Part shown: piece by piece, positions 8,901-13,728 of the stretch
Numbering within the stretch: the stretch's first letter is position 1
How the letters are laid out: each line of letters begins with the position of its first letter
Program-made: the position numbers and the translations under genes
Assembly (NCBI GenBank): GCA_946887065.1
Contig: CAMPKL010000013.1
Coordinates: 1-17,399, forward strand
Reading direction: 5' to 3'
DNA from: an uncultured Bryobacterales bacterium
Lineage (GTDB): Bacteria; Acidobacteriota; Terriglobia; Bryobacterales; UBA6623
DNA: 17,399 nt
Notes under the pieces: model-generated
Database searches by the model: none
What the model was told of the DNA's origin: nothing
Seen by the model: the letters and a program-made list of their open reading frames with translations, nothing else

Positions 8901-9848
8901 CAAAATACCCTCGGCTCCGCCCGCTCGGTCGGCGTGCGTCTGAGGGCGGACGGGGAGTTTCAAGAGGCTCGCGCTTACTTCAGTCAACCCCTGCTGCGGC
9001 GGTTCCCCCTCGCGACCAACTTCGTGACCTTCGTATCGAGGACGAAGCGCCCTGGGGAGTTCTTCGACGAGATTGACCGCCGCCGCGGATTTTCCATTTC
9101 GCAAGAGGCGCGTTGGGGCGATCACTATATCCTCAACTATGGGTATCGTCGGGAAAAACTCGTTTCACTGCAAGATCCTCCTGACCCGTTTTTCCCTGAT
9201 CCGATACGTCTAAACGTAGCGCCGTTTACCGTTTCATTTACGCGGGAGACGCGCGACGATATTTTGGATGCGAGCCGCGGAGACTTCGTATCGAGCGCCT
9301 TCGAGTGGGCGCCGACGCAGTTGGGCGGCGAAAACTCGTTGTACTTCATTCGCTATTTCGGCCAATATTTCCGGTACTTCCCGCTGAGCGAGCCAACCCA
9401 GATGCCCTTTGGCCGTATGGCCCAACGGTCCCGCCTGGTTTATGCCACCGGCGCTCGAATCGGCCTGGCTCGCGGTCTCGGCGGTCAAGTCATACCAAAC
9501 GCTGAGAAATTCTTTGCCGGCGGCGGCACGACGATCCGAGGTTTCGCGGAGGATCAACTTGCTGGTGCGGGCGACAGACCCATTGGCGGCAACGCGGTTT
9601 TCATATTGAATAACGAGCTGCGGTTTCCCCTGCACTGGGTCTTCGATGGAGTCACCTTTCTGGACATCGGCAACGTCTACGACAGGGTCAGCGATTTCGA
9701 CCTCACGAATTTGCGGAAAACCGCGGGTGTTGGGATCCGCGTCAGAACGCCTTTTTTCTTGATCCGGGCCGACTACGGATATAAGTTAGATCGCCGTCCC
9801 GACGAGTCCGCCGGCCAATTCTTCTTCAGTATCGGCCAGGCATTTTAA
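2994..9848 (+). CDS. TamB-BamA/TamA fusion: inner-membrane-anchored AsmA/TamB bridge with five POTRA domains and an Omp85 barrel
   Basis: One uninterrupted 2284-residue frame. Residues 1-7 are basic and about 8-28 form a membrane helix with no cleavage site or lipobox. About 30-1210 is beta-rich AsmA/TamB-like sequence with recurring strand-turn units. About 1212-1530 matches the TamB C-terminal domain (formerly DUF490), including DLISLLLTGR and SYLTGRIGGRLS. A short Gly/Arg-rich linker (1528-1546) leads to five POTRA-like units at about 1547-1625, 1626-1701, 1702-1785, 1786-1866 and 1867-1943. Residues 1945-2284 form the Omp85 barrel with the lid-loop motif GGGTTIRGF (R2182-G2183-F2184) and a final Phe. 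In E. coli, TamB and TamA are separate; TamA has three POTRAs and BamA five. TamB-like proteins are linked to phospholipid transfer between membranes, and Omp85 barrels insert outer-membrane proteins. Inference: one polypeptide spans inner membrane, periplasm and outer membrane. Domain calls are firm; biochemical role is not. Confidence 0.93.
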   Translation: MGRSKRVRVALAVAGAIVVLVIAALAVVHLPFVQRAVLEQARQFADSSGFQLEAADLDYNLLTGHVWLRGIVVRANGAADPTPLFQADLLDINLGVRGVFRKRLHIEQGRLVRPQLAAIYLADGGSNLPGRTDDEAAPAEAGGEPLAWSIDRFSLQDGSILLEDRDLPLTVSLPVWSLDLSGGEGGRTQVAFVANEPGRLDWKGRVSEIGELAVQGSLSGQDVDLSNIRIDLPAMGASGTGSIRFGGDPAELAVDLDLAAEAARLAEYFELEQDVAGAMAVNVSGGGSLEAISLTAEARSDSFRYRSLDNIAVDIAAGWTMGADIVDLPRANVQSRFGDVEASGRIAIDAGATSTIEAAIRGLQLAPLTREFGTGVVVASTAAGDAELSWQGTAADQVIESLSGAASLRLSPALSSPRQNTVPLGGVVRLRAADGRKILNLTSLTALGTTAAGQLHVDAQERLGGEITIASDDVGAGYSALQAFLGEPVDGAADIDGRLDGTLQVSGTLTSPRASAVLMGENLAAGEISGAAIEVRADYGDDQIVIESASLGWADQRANLAGRVNLGAAQPEFDLTFDAEGLDIGAMRSAIGNDAPLDGSLSAHGSLAGTTDSPLVEASVSASSLVAYGQPFGAMFAELSLAEGVAYLRNLRVDQSNVERQSGNLSASGEYRLEDGFFSLVAEGRSISLEQLRINAQEPLGGVLSFNLAADGTTEAPQLRGNASLEGATYQGRELGPLRLELSTQEGRARIAAQAAKFNAGLNAEVDLAAPHGGTLQMELNNTDLSQLNLTGFKGEPVSGTVTATFTAEGEIDNWQDAAARLVVREADIRAVERLPLHTNGDIVVRYEDRTLVVDQAAVAVGNSAFNISGRLPLDEQVAGSQLAIGGVVDLNEVVSFVPSDTPIGASGRVELDATVRGSLTAPIPEGEVRLLEAAIFNQAMFSPLTSLNGMVRLGGETVELQGLTGDWAGAKLSVSGSAPLALFGMAEAGVNEQPILLDWSLSGLVIDSLTDLPRGTGGTVSLAGHVEGLRPQIAALEGSITVTELDVHYDDIRLAQAQPSRLRLNEGVLTVDSFELAGPSLQAELTGDVQLVPEALLNLNLSMDTDAAVLALAAEQVSATGPIQLRLAARGAPSDPELTGELAWNQGEIASSQAELAAQNLNMQIAFTPGTAEVQRLTGSLNGGSLEASGSFDYAGTEITRVDLAAKANGVFLEIPEGLRTVSNADLTIRSQGDNIVISGRVDVEEGVYREPVEFDALLLDLLRNSGGPTEFVSEPNPLLARTRFNISVSSINPIVVDNNIAQLGATLDARLTGSYYRPGLVGRVELEEGGELVISENRYFVERGVIDFLNEGRIQPSLDILARTKVRNEYDVELAITGGGAEPVDTRLTSPSHTELGEPDLISLLLTGRLREDLRGEEVNVATEQSLSYLTGRIGGRLSRAAQDTLGLSEVRIEPNLIAAESDPGARLTVGQNLSSYLSLVYSMNLADSSDQIWTVRYDVTRRFQARGVRQADDTYRFDFQHDVRFGGGPSAGRPERTHRAERLVGTVTVVGDHPLSEEEILSKLKVEEGREYDFFALSRGSEKIEEKLEGQGYLEAKVSIERQTNEATVDLLVTVQAGPPVNLIYEGWSPSRDLRREVRQLWSDGVFDAQRLDDSRRAILADLTDRGYLAAEFRTEVTAREDGEKRVLFEIQPNTRFENVELAFEGVTAFPAEDLRKQLKEQGLLNAIYVDADDALEFLENLYRAEGYLDIQIEAPRQELNEADRTARVTVPISEGPQYRVGELAFTGNEKLTDQQLRSAANFIPQAIYNPQLLQELFLRLEEEYWRAGFREAELEFQMEKAESGATVRIVVAIEENQQSIVERIQIAGNRATSENLALSQLGIEPGKPLNFEESTKGRRALYDTGAYTLVDLSYTPIETPRVPTDPGVKPVEATLRLREVRPFQIRYGGFLDTENGPGGILDFRNQNTLGSARSVGVRLRADGEFQEARAYFSQPLLRRFPLATNFVTFVSRTKRPGEFFDEIDRRRGFSISQEARWGDHYILNYGYRREKLVSLQDPPDPFFPDPIRLNVAPFTVSFTRETRDDILDASRGDFVSSAFEWAPTQLGGENSLYFIRYFGQYFRYFPLSEPTQMPFGRMAQRSRLVYATGARIGLARGLGGQVIPNAEKFFAGGGTTIRGFAEDQLAGAGDRPIGGNAVFILNNELRFPLHWVFDGVTFLDIGNVYDRVSDFDLTNLRKTAGVGIRVRTPFFLIRADYGYKLDRRPDESAGQFFFSIGQAF

Positions 9849-10477
9849 TCCGTTGAAACCAGGCCCTGCCGAATGGCGATGGTGGCAGCCTCTGTCCGCT
9901 CGGAGACCTCGAGTTTCTCGATACTGCGGTTTACGTGGTTCCTGGCCGTGTTGTCACTGATGCCGAATACCCTACCGATCTCCTTATTCGTCAGGCCTTT
10001 CGCCACGAGCTGCAAAACTTCATTTTCCCGCGAGGTCAGATTCGCTCTCGACATCCTTTCAGCCAACTGCCCAGCGATAAATTCGGGAAGGCTGCGCTTC
10101 CCTTGGTGTACGCGGTGAATGGCCTTCACCAGTCGATCCTGAGGGGTATTCTTCAGCAGATATCCGTGCGCCCCAGCGCTAACCGATTGATAGATCTCTT
10201 CATCGGTGTTGAAACTCGTCAACACAATGATCCGCGGAGGATTATGACGGGAATTGATGGCCCTTATCGCTTCGGGCCCGCTCATGCCAGGCATGCGCAA
10301 ATCCATCAAAACCACGTCTGGAGTCACCCTCTCAAGCAATGCGAGGGCCTCCAAACCGGTTGAGGCGCTCGCCACCACCTCAAGGCCAGGTTGCGTGCTT
10401 AACATGCTTGCCAGTCCTGCACGCACCACCGGATGGTCGTCCACGATCATGATCTTGACCTTCGGGACATTTGCCAC
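9845..10477 (-). CDS. NarL/FixJ-family response regulator
   Basis: A 210-residue DNA-binding response regulator. The receiver domain (about 6-122) has the acidic pair D13-D14, phosphoacceptor D59 in VVLMDLRMPG, switch T87 and conserved K109 in GYLLKN. The LuxR-type helix-turn-helix (about 144-205) has the family pattern LTSRENEVLQLVAKG followed by NKEIGRVFGIS. I chose the GTG at 10477 over an in-frame ATG at 10501 because an ideal GGAGG lies seven bases before the GTG, and because this numbering puts the phosphoacceptor at 59, as in NarL. The ATG start would add eight residues and overlap the kinase gene. It is the last gene of the binding protein-kinase-regulator operon, four bases after the kinase stop, so it is almost certainly phosphorylated by that kinase. 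Its stop codon overlaps the convergent giant gene by four bases. Target genes are unknown. Confidence 0.95.
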   Translation of the reverse strand: MANVPKVKIMIVDDHPVVRAGLASMLSTQPGLEVVASASTGLEALALLERVTPDVVLMDLRMPGMSGPEAIRAINSRHNPPRIIVLTSFNTDEEIYQSVSAGAHGYLLKNTPQDRLVKAIHRVHQGKRSLPEFIAGQLAERMSRANLTSRENEVLQLVAKGLTNKEIGRVFGISDNTARNHVNRSIEKLEVSERTEAATIAIRQGLVSTD

Positions 10478-10481
10478 GCTT

Positions 10482-10489
10482 TCACCTCC
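10482..10489 (-). promoter_or_regulatory. Strong ribosome binding site for the response regulator, overlapping the kinase stop codon
   Basis: On the minus strand GGAGGTGA contains a perfect GGAGG and ends in the kinase TGA stop. The spacing of GGAGG to GTG at 10477 is seven bases. This decides the regulator start and suggests that translation of kinase and regulator is coupled. Confidence 0.75.
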
Positions 10490-12566
10490 AGGCTTCGACA
10501 TTGAGCCACTTTCTTATTCGGAGGCGCGGCCCGACGGCAGCGTTCACTTCGACCCGGGTTCCCGAGCCTAGGGTGCTGCGGACAGAGAGTGTGGCCGAGA
10601 TGCTTTCCGCCCTGCGGCGCATGCCCAGCATTCCAAAGCCTTCACCATCGCCTTCCGCGCTGAACCCCATACCGTCGTCTGAAATTGACAGACGGAGGAT
10701 GTCGCGCTGGTGTTCGAGTTCAATCCGAATGGTACGAGCACCCGCATGACGGATCGAGTTCGCAATCGCCTCTTTCCCAATGCGAAAGAACGCTTCGCGT
10801 ACCCGGGACGGAATGGTTCGACCGCGATCTTCGCCGGAGGTTTCCACTTTCACGTCTCCGTCTTTCGCAATTAGCTCGGCGTACCTACGGAGGGCGGGGA
10901 TCAGAGAGATTTGGTCAATAGGTTCGGGTCGCAGACTGGCGATGCACCGGCGCGCTTCTTCGTGAGACGTTTGCGCCATCAGCATGGCTAGTTCCACGTG
11001 GTGATCTAACGATTCATCTCCTTTCGGGATACTGTTGCGGATGGCTTGAAGTTGAAATCCGATTCCCGCAAAACTTTGTGCCAGCGTGTCGTGAATTTGG
11101 TGTGCTAGTCGTTCACGCTCTTCCGCCACGGCGTGTAGCCGCCAATGCTTGATCAATAGGTACAGGTGATTGCAGCCGAAGATCAGAATGATCCCGGCCA
11201 GACCTATCAGGGCAAAGATCGTAGGCCTGCGGATCGGCGGCCCCGCTACAACGTCCACCCCTTCAGCGGATCGCACGAGAATTACGAAAGGATCGGCGGC
11301 CTTATTGAATCGCCCATCAACGGTGGAAATGCCCCGCAGTCGGAGCTGACTACCCAGCTCGATGTCCTTGACGTGAGATCCGCTGCGCCCGGCGGGCATG
11401 ATCGCGCTGAATGACTGGGCTCCGGCATCAAAGCCCATGGTCACCGCACCGTCCGGCGTACGCAGTATCGAGCGAAGAGTTCCTTCGACTTCGACGAAAT
11501 TCCCGTCAAACGTCCCATCGGCGAGGTGCTGAGCCGCGACATCCACCGGCGCTTCAGGCGGGCTCTGTCGAATTCGGCGGAACCTCGCCTTCTCAATGAA
11601 AGGACTAAAGTCGTCGAGGTTGACTTCGCCCGTGACCTCTACTTCGTCGCCGACTTTGAGGGAATTGGCCCCGTCGAAACGAATCTCGATGCCGCCAGTA
11701 GAGTCTTGGACGTACACGGTCGGCCTGGTCAGCGTCACGGCGCCGCGGATCGACGCGATAGGGGATCCAAACGGCGACATATATTGCAGTGATCGTACGG
11801 ACTGGATTCTCTCCGGCAGCGGCTCGGCGCGGGAAAGCAATGAGCCTTCAAAAGAGGCGACATCCCATTCAGGCAGTAGTCCCTCCCCTCCCTCGACGGT
11901 AGGCGCCGAATCGATCGGAGACGCCTTTACATTGCGCCACACTCCCCCCGTCCCATTGGAACGGAGACCGACTCGGCCTGATGAAAAGCAGTCCGTTTCT
12001 TCGATGGATCTGGTTCGAACGTCGTCCGTCCCGACCGCCCACGCCGAGGCGGTGATGCGGCAGCCCTTAAATTCGAGCTTGATGTGGTACCACCGATACG
12101 GGCGCACAGGCTCCGGCATCTCGACTCTTGCCGCCTCACGATAGAAGAAATCGTAGGTTCCCAGAAAAAGACTATGGTCAGCCGTCCGAACCCCGGCGAG
12201 ATAGCCCTTGAGCGCGTTCTCGCCGATCTCCGGCTCCCTCACCCGTCCTAACATTCCGATGCTGCCCGAACCAAGGAGTTGGACGTCTCCTTCGACCGTG
12301 TAGTCCGTCCAGTTCGGTGACCCGGTTAGGATCTTGGCTCCCCGGTCATTCGAATCGTTCCGCATGGCGCCGTCTTCGACTTCCCAAGTACCGCCCCACG
12401 CGGTCCAGTCGTCTTCGACGGCGGAGCTAAATTCGGCCTCGTAGGGAAGACCGTATTCCGGACTGTTGATATGCCACTCTCGTCCCGCGAGCACGGTGAT
12501 GACTGCAATCCCCAGCAGAACCGCGGGCAGCATCAGTTTGCGCCAGAATGTTCCCGTCATCATCAT
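10482..12566 (-). CDS. Membrane sensor histidine kinase (HisKA_3 type) with LamG/DUF1080-like and OB-fold-like extracytoplasmic domains
   Basis: A 694-residue kinase. Membrane helix 1 is at about 11-27 and helix 2 at about 448-472, so roughly 420 residues face the periplasm. That part begins with a concanavalin/DUF1080-like beta-sandwich (about 40-217, with WGGTWEVEDGAM and WYHIKLEFKG), a fold often used for glycan binding. Two OB-fold-like segments follow (about 255-333, with YVQDSTGGIEIRF and KVGDEVEVTG, and about 352-440). The cytoplasmic part has a HisKA_3 dimerisation domain with phospho-acceptor H492 in AHQIHDTLAQ, and a HATPase_c domain (about 585-680) with N603 in the N-box, G1 box DDGMGF and G2 box GFGMLGM. 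All catalytic motifs look intact. Its ATG overlaps the stop of the binding-protein gene (ATGA), although three ATGs in a row make the exact start uncertain by two codons. Inference: it senses a ligand, perhaps a sugar, directly or through the binding protein, and phosphorylates the adjacent NarL-type regulator. Confidence 0.92.
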   Translation of the reverse strand: MMMTGTFWRKLMLPAVLLGIAVITVLAGREWHINSPEYGLPYEAEFSSAVEDDWTAWGGTWEVEDGAMRNDSNDRGAKILTGSPNWTDYTVEGDVQLLGSGSIGMLGRVREPEIGENALKGYLAGVRTADHSLFLGTYDFFYREAARVEMPEPVRPYRWYHIKLEFKGCRITASAWAVGTDDVRTRSIEETDCFSSGRVGLRSNGTGGVWRNVKASPIDSAPTVEGGEGLLPEWDVASFEGSLLSRAEPLPERIQSVRSLQYMSPFGSPIASIRGAVTLTRPTVYVQDSTGGIEIRFDGANSLKVGDEVEVTGEVNLDDFSPFIEKARFRRIRQSPPEAPVDVAAQHLADGTFDGNFVEVEGTLRSILRTPDGAVTMGFDAGAQSFSAIMPAGRSGSHVKDIELGSQLRLRGISTVDGRFNKAADPFVILVRSAEGVDVVAGPPIRRPTIFALIGLAGIILIFGCNHLYLLIKHWRLHAVAEERERLAHQIHDTLAQSFAGIGFQLQAIRNSIPKGDESLDHHVELAMLMAQTSHEEARRCIASLRPEPIDQISLIPALRRYAELIAKDGDVKVETSGEDRGRTIPSRVREAFFRIGKEAIANSIRHAGARTIRIELEHQRDILRLSISDDGMGFSAEGDGEGFGMLGMRRRAESISATLSVRSTLGSGTRVEVNAAVGPRLRIRKWLNVEAWR

Positions 12567-13537
12567 CGGATAGGTTCTGTGTAACTCCGCACTTCAGCGG
12601 AATACAGGTTCTGCTTCGTAATCAGTATCGGAGGAACAACCGACAGGGCGGGCATCGGTCTTCCTTCCGAGGAGGCTGAGACGGCTTCAACCCCTTCATA
12701 AGCCATCCGGTACACATCCGCAGCCACGATTGCCGCAACATCACCACTCGCGACGTAGCCTAACAGGTCCGTATCCTGATCGCAGCCCACGAGATGGACC
12801 TCTCTCTCTGCCTTCCGGTTCGTGAGCGCCGCATGAACTCCCCGCGTCGAGTTCACCGTGAAGGTCAAAATCGCCCCGACGTTGGCGTGCTCGCTGAGTA
12901 TCTGCGCCGCTTCCTGCTGGGCGGATGAAGGGCTGAACGCTCCCCCTCGCCGGCTCACGACCTGGATTCCAGGAAACTGATCGGCCAGCAGTTTTTCCGC
13001 TCCTCTCACCCTGTCCATGACGCCCGGCACGGAACGCGAGAGACCCACAAGAGCCACCGATCCTATCCCGTCAATGAGCCGGGCGGCTTCAGCAGCGGCT
13101 AACTCGCCCATCTTCGCATCGTCGTTCACGATGTAGCCGAGTTTGCCGCCCGCCGGGAGACCCAGGGGAGTCGAAATGACGACCACGGGGATACCCTCTT
13201 CCAGCACGCGCCGCAACGGTCCCAAGGGCGCGAGTTGGTGGTTTGGAGCAAGGACCAATCCACGACCGCCGCTCTGTCTCGCCTGGTCGATCAGCGATAC
13301 CTGCCCGGTGAAGTCGCTTTCGGAAGTTGGAGCCTTCCAGGAAATCTGCCAGTTCAGTCCCTCCGCCGCTGCCGTTGCGCCGGAGCGTTCCATCTCCCAA
13401 AGCAGTCCGTCGGTCGACTTGGGGATGAAAGTTATAGCAGGAAGGGCGGGATTCTGCGTCCAACAGCCGGCGGCGGCCGTCATCGCAAATAGGAGTACGC
13501 CTGGACCGGTTAATCGCTGAAGGCCGCAACTTGGCAT
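12563..13537 (-). CDS. RbsB-like sugar-type periplasmic binding protein, probable lipoprotein sensor
   Basis: A 324-residue type-1 periplasmic binding protein of the Peripla_BP_4 (ribose/galactose binding) group. Seen: an early FIPKSTDG segment, an aromatic-rich GLNWQISWKAP stretch, GLVLAPN, GIPVVVISTPLG, a VNDDAKMG segment and a late VGCDQD segment, in family order. The N-terminus is a signal sequence ending TAAAGC. The cysteine (residue 25 from the ATG) fits a lipobox, though with Ala at the usual Leu position. I prefer ATG 13537 to the upstream in-frame TTG 13549 because it gives a conventional signal peptide. Neither has a good Shine-Dalgarno. The stop overlaps the kinase start by four bases. 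No permease or ATPase gene is present on either side, which argues against simple transport. Inference: it binds a sugar-like ligand and presents it to the kinase, as LuxP does for LuxQ. The ligand is not readable. Confidence 0.88.
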   Translation of the reverse strand: MPSCGLQRLTGPGVLLFAMTAAAGCWTQNPALPAITFIPKSTDGLLWEMERSGATAAAEGLNWQISWKAPTSESDFTGQVSLIDQARQSGGRGLVLAPNHQLAPLGPLRRVLEEGIPVVVISTPLGLPAGGKLGYIVNDDAKMGELAAAEAARLIDGIGSVALVGLSRSVPGVMDRVRGAEKLLADQFPGIQVVSRRGGAFSPSSAQQEAAQILSEHANVGAILTFTVNSTRGVHAALTNRKAEREVHLVGCDQDTDLLGYVASGDVAAIVAADVYRMAYEGVEAVSASSEGRPMPALSVVPPILITKQNLYSAEVRSYTEPIR

Positions 13538-13574
13538 TCTGTTACGCAAGGAATCTAAAGCCGGCGCCCAAGGG

Positions 13575-13580
13575 ATTTTA
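13575..13580 (-). promoter_or_regulatory. Candidate -10 element of the binding protein-kinase-regulator operon
   Basis: On the minus strand the hexamer TAAAAT matches the TATAAT consensus at five of six positions. It would start transcription about 30 bases before the ATG at 13537. No recognisable -35 hexamer stands at the proper distance; the -35 region instead touches the palindrome at 13601-13610, which would fit an activator-dependent promoter. Confidence 0.35.
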
Positions 13581-13600
13581 GCTGTTTTTGGTCACCGCGC

Positions 13601-13610
13601 AGGATATCCT
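13601..13610. promoter_or_regulatory. Perfect 10-bp palindrome, possible operator
   Basis: AGGATATCCT reads the same on both strands. It lies in the divergent intergenic region, around the -35 position of the candidate minus-strand promoter. Its length alone makes chance occurrence possible; its position is what makes it worth noting. Confidence 0.3.
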
Positions 13611-13616
13611 CCTTAT

Positions 13617-13630
13617 GGTTCACTTGAACC
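13617..13630. promoter_or_regulatory. Inverted repeat GGTTCA-CT-TGAACC, possible operator
   Basis: Perfect six-base arms separated by two bases, with its centre 18 bp from the centre of the neighbouring palindrome. It lies just upstream of the candidate plus-strand promoter and behind the minus-strand one, so a dimeric regulator here could act on both units. The regulator is not identified. Confidence 0.35.
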
Positions 13631-13631
13631 G

Positions 13632-13660
13632 TAGACAGAGTTACCCCGACCGCCTAGGCT
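13632..13660 (+). promoter_or_regulatory. Candidate promoter for the DUF1549/DUF1553-DUF1501 operon
   Basis: TAGACA (13632-13637, five of six to TTGACA) and TAGGCT (13655-13660, retaining the key T, A and final T) are separated by 17 bases. The start codon at 13729 would then have a leader of about 60 bases. The -10 match is modest. Confidence 0.3.
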
Positions 13661-13728
13661 CACAAGTAGCCCTTGGTCCCGGCGGGTCCTGTACCCCCGA
13701 GCGCTGCGGACGGGTGTGTGAGGCGTAA

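Noticed and set aside
8451..9125. A long minus-strand open frame (224 codons) inside the barrel and POTRA region of the giant gene.
   Set aside because: Its translation resembles no family, is rich in Arg/Glu/Gly as expected for an antisense frame of a GC-rich gene, and lies wholly inside a strongly supported gene.
13555..13602. A minus-strand 15-codon ORF (CTG start) behind a perfect AAGGAGG at 13608-13614, possible leader peptide upstream of the binding-protein gene.
   Set aside because: The start would be a rare CTG, the peptide has no attenuation-type residue run and no terminator follows. The candidate -10 element also lies inside it, so it would not be on the transcript from that promoter. 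The GGAGG is partly made by the palindrome.
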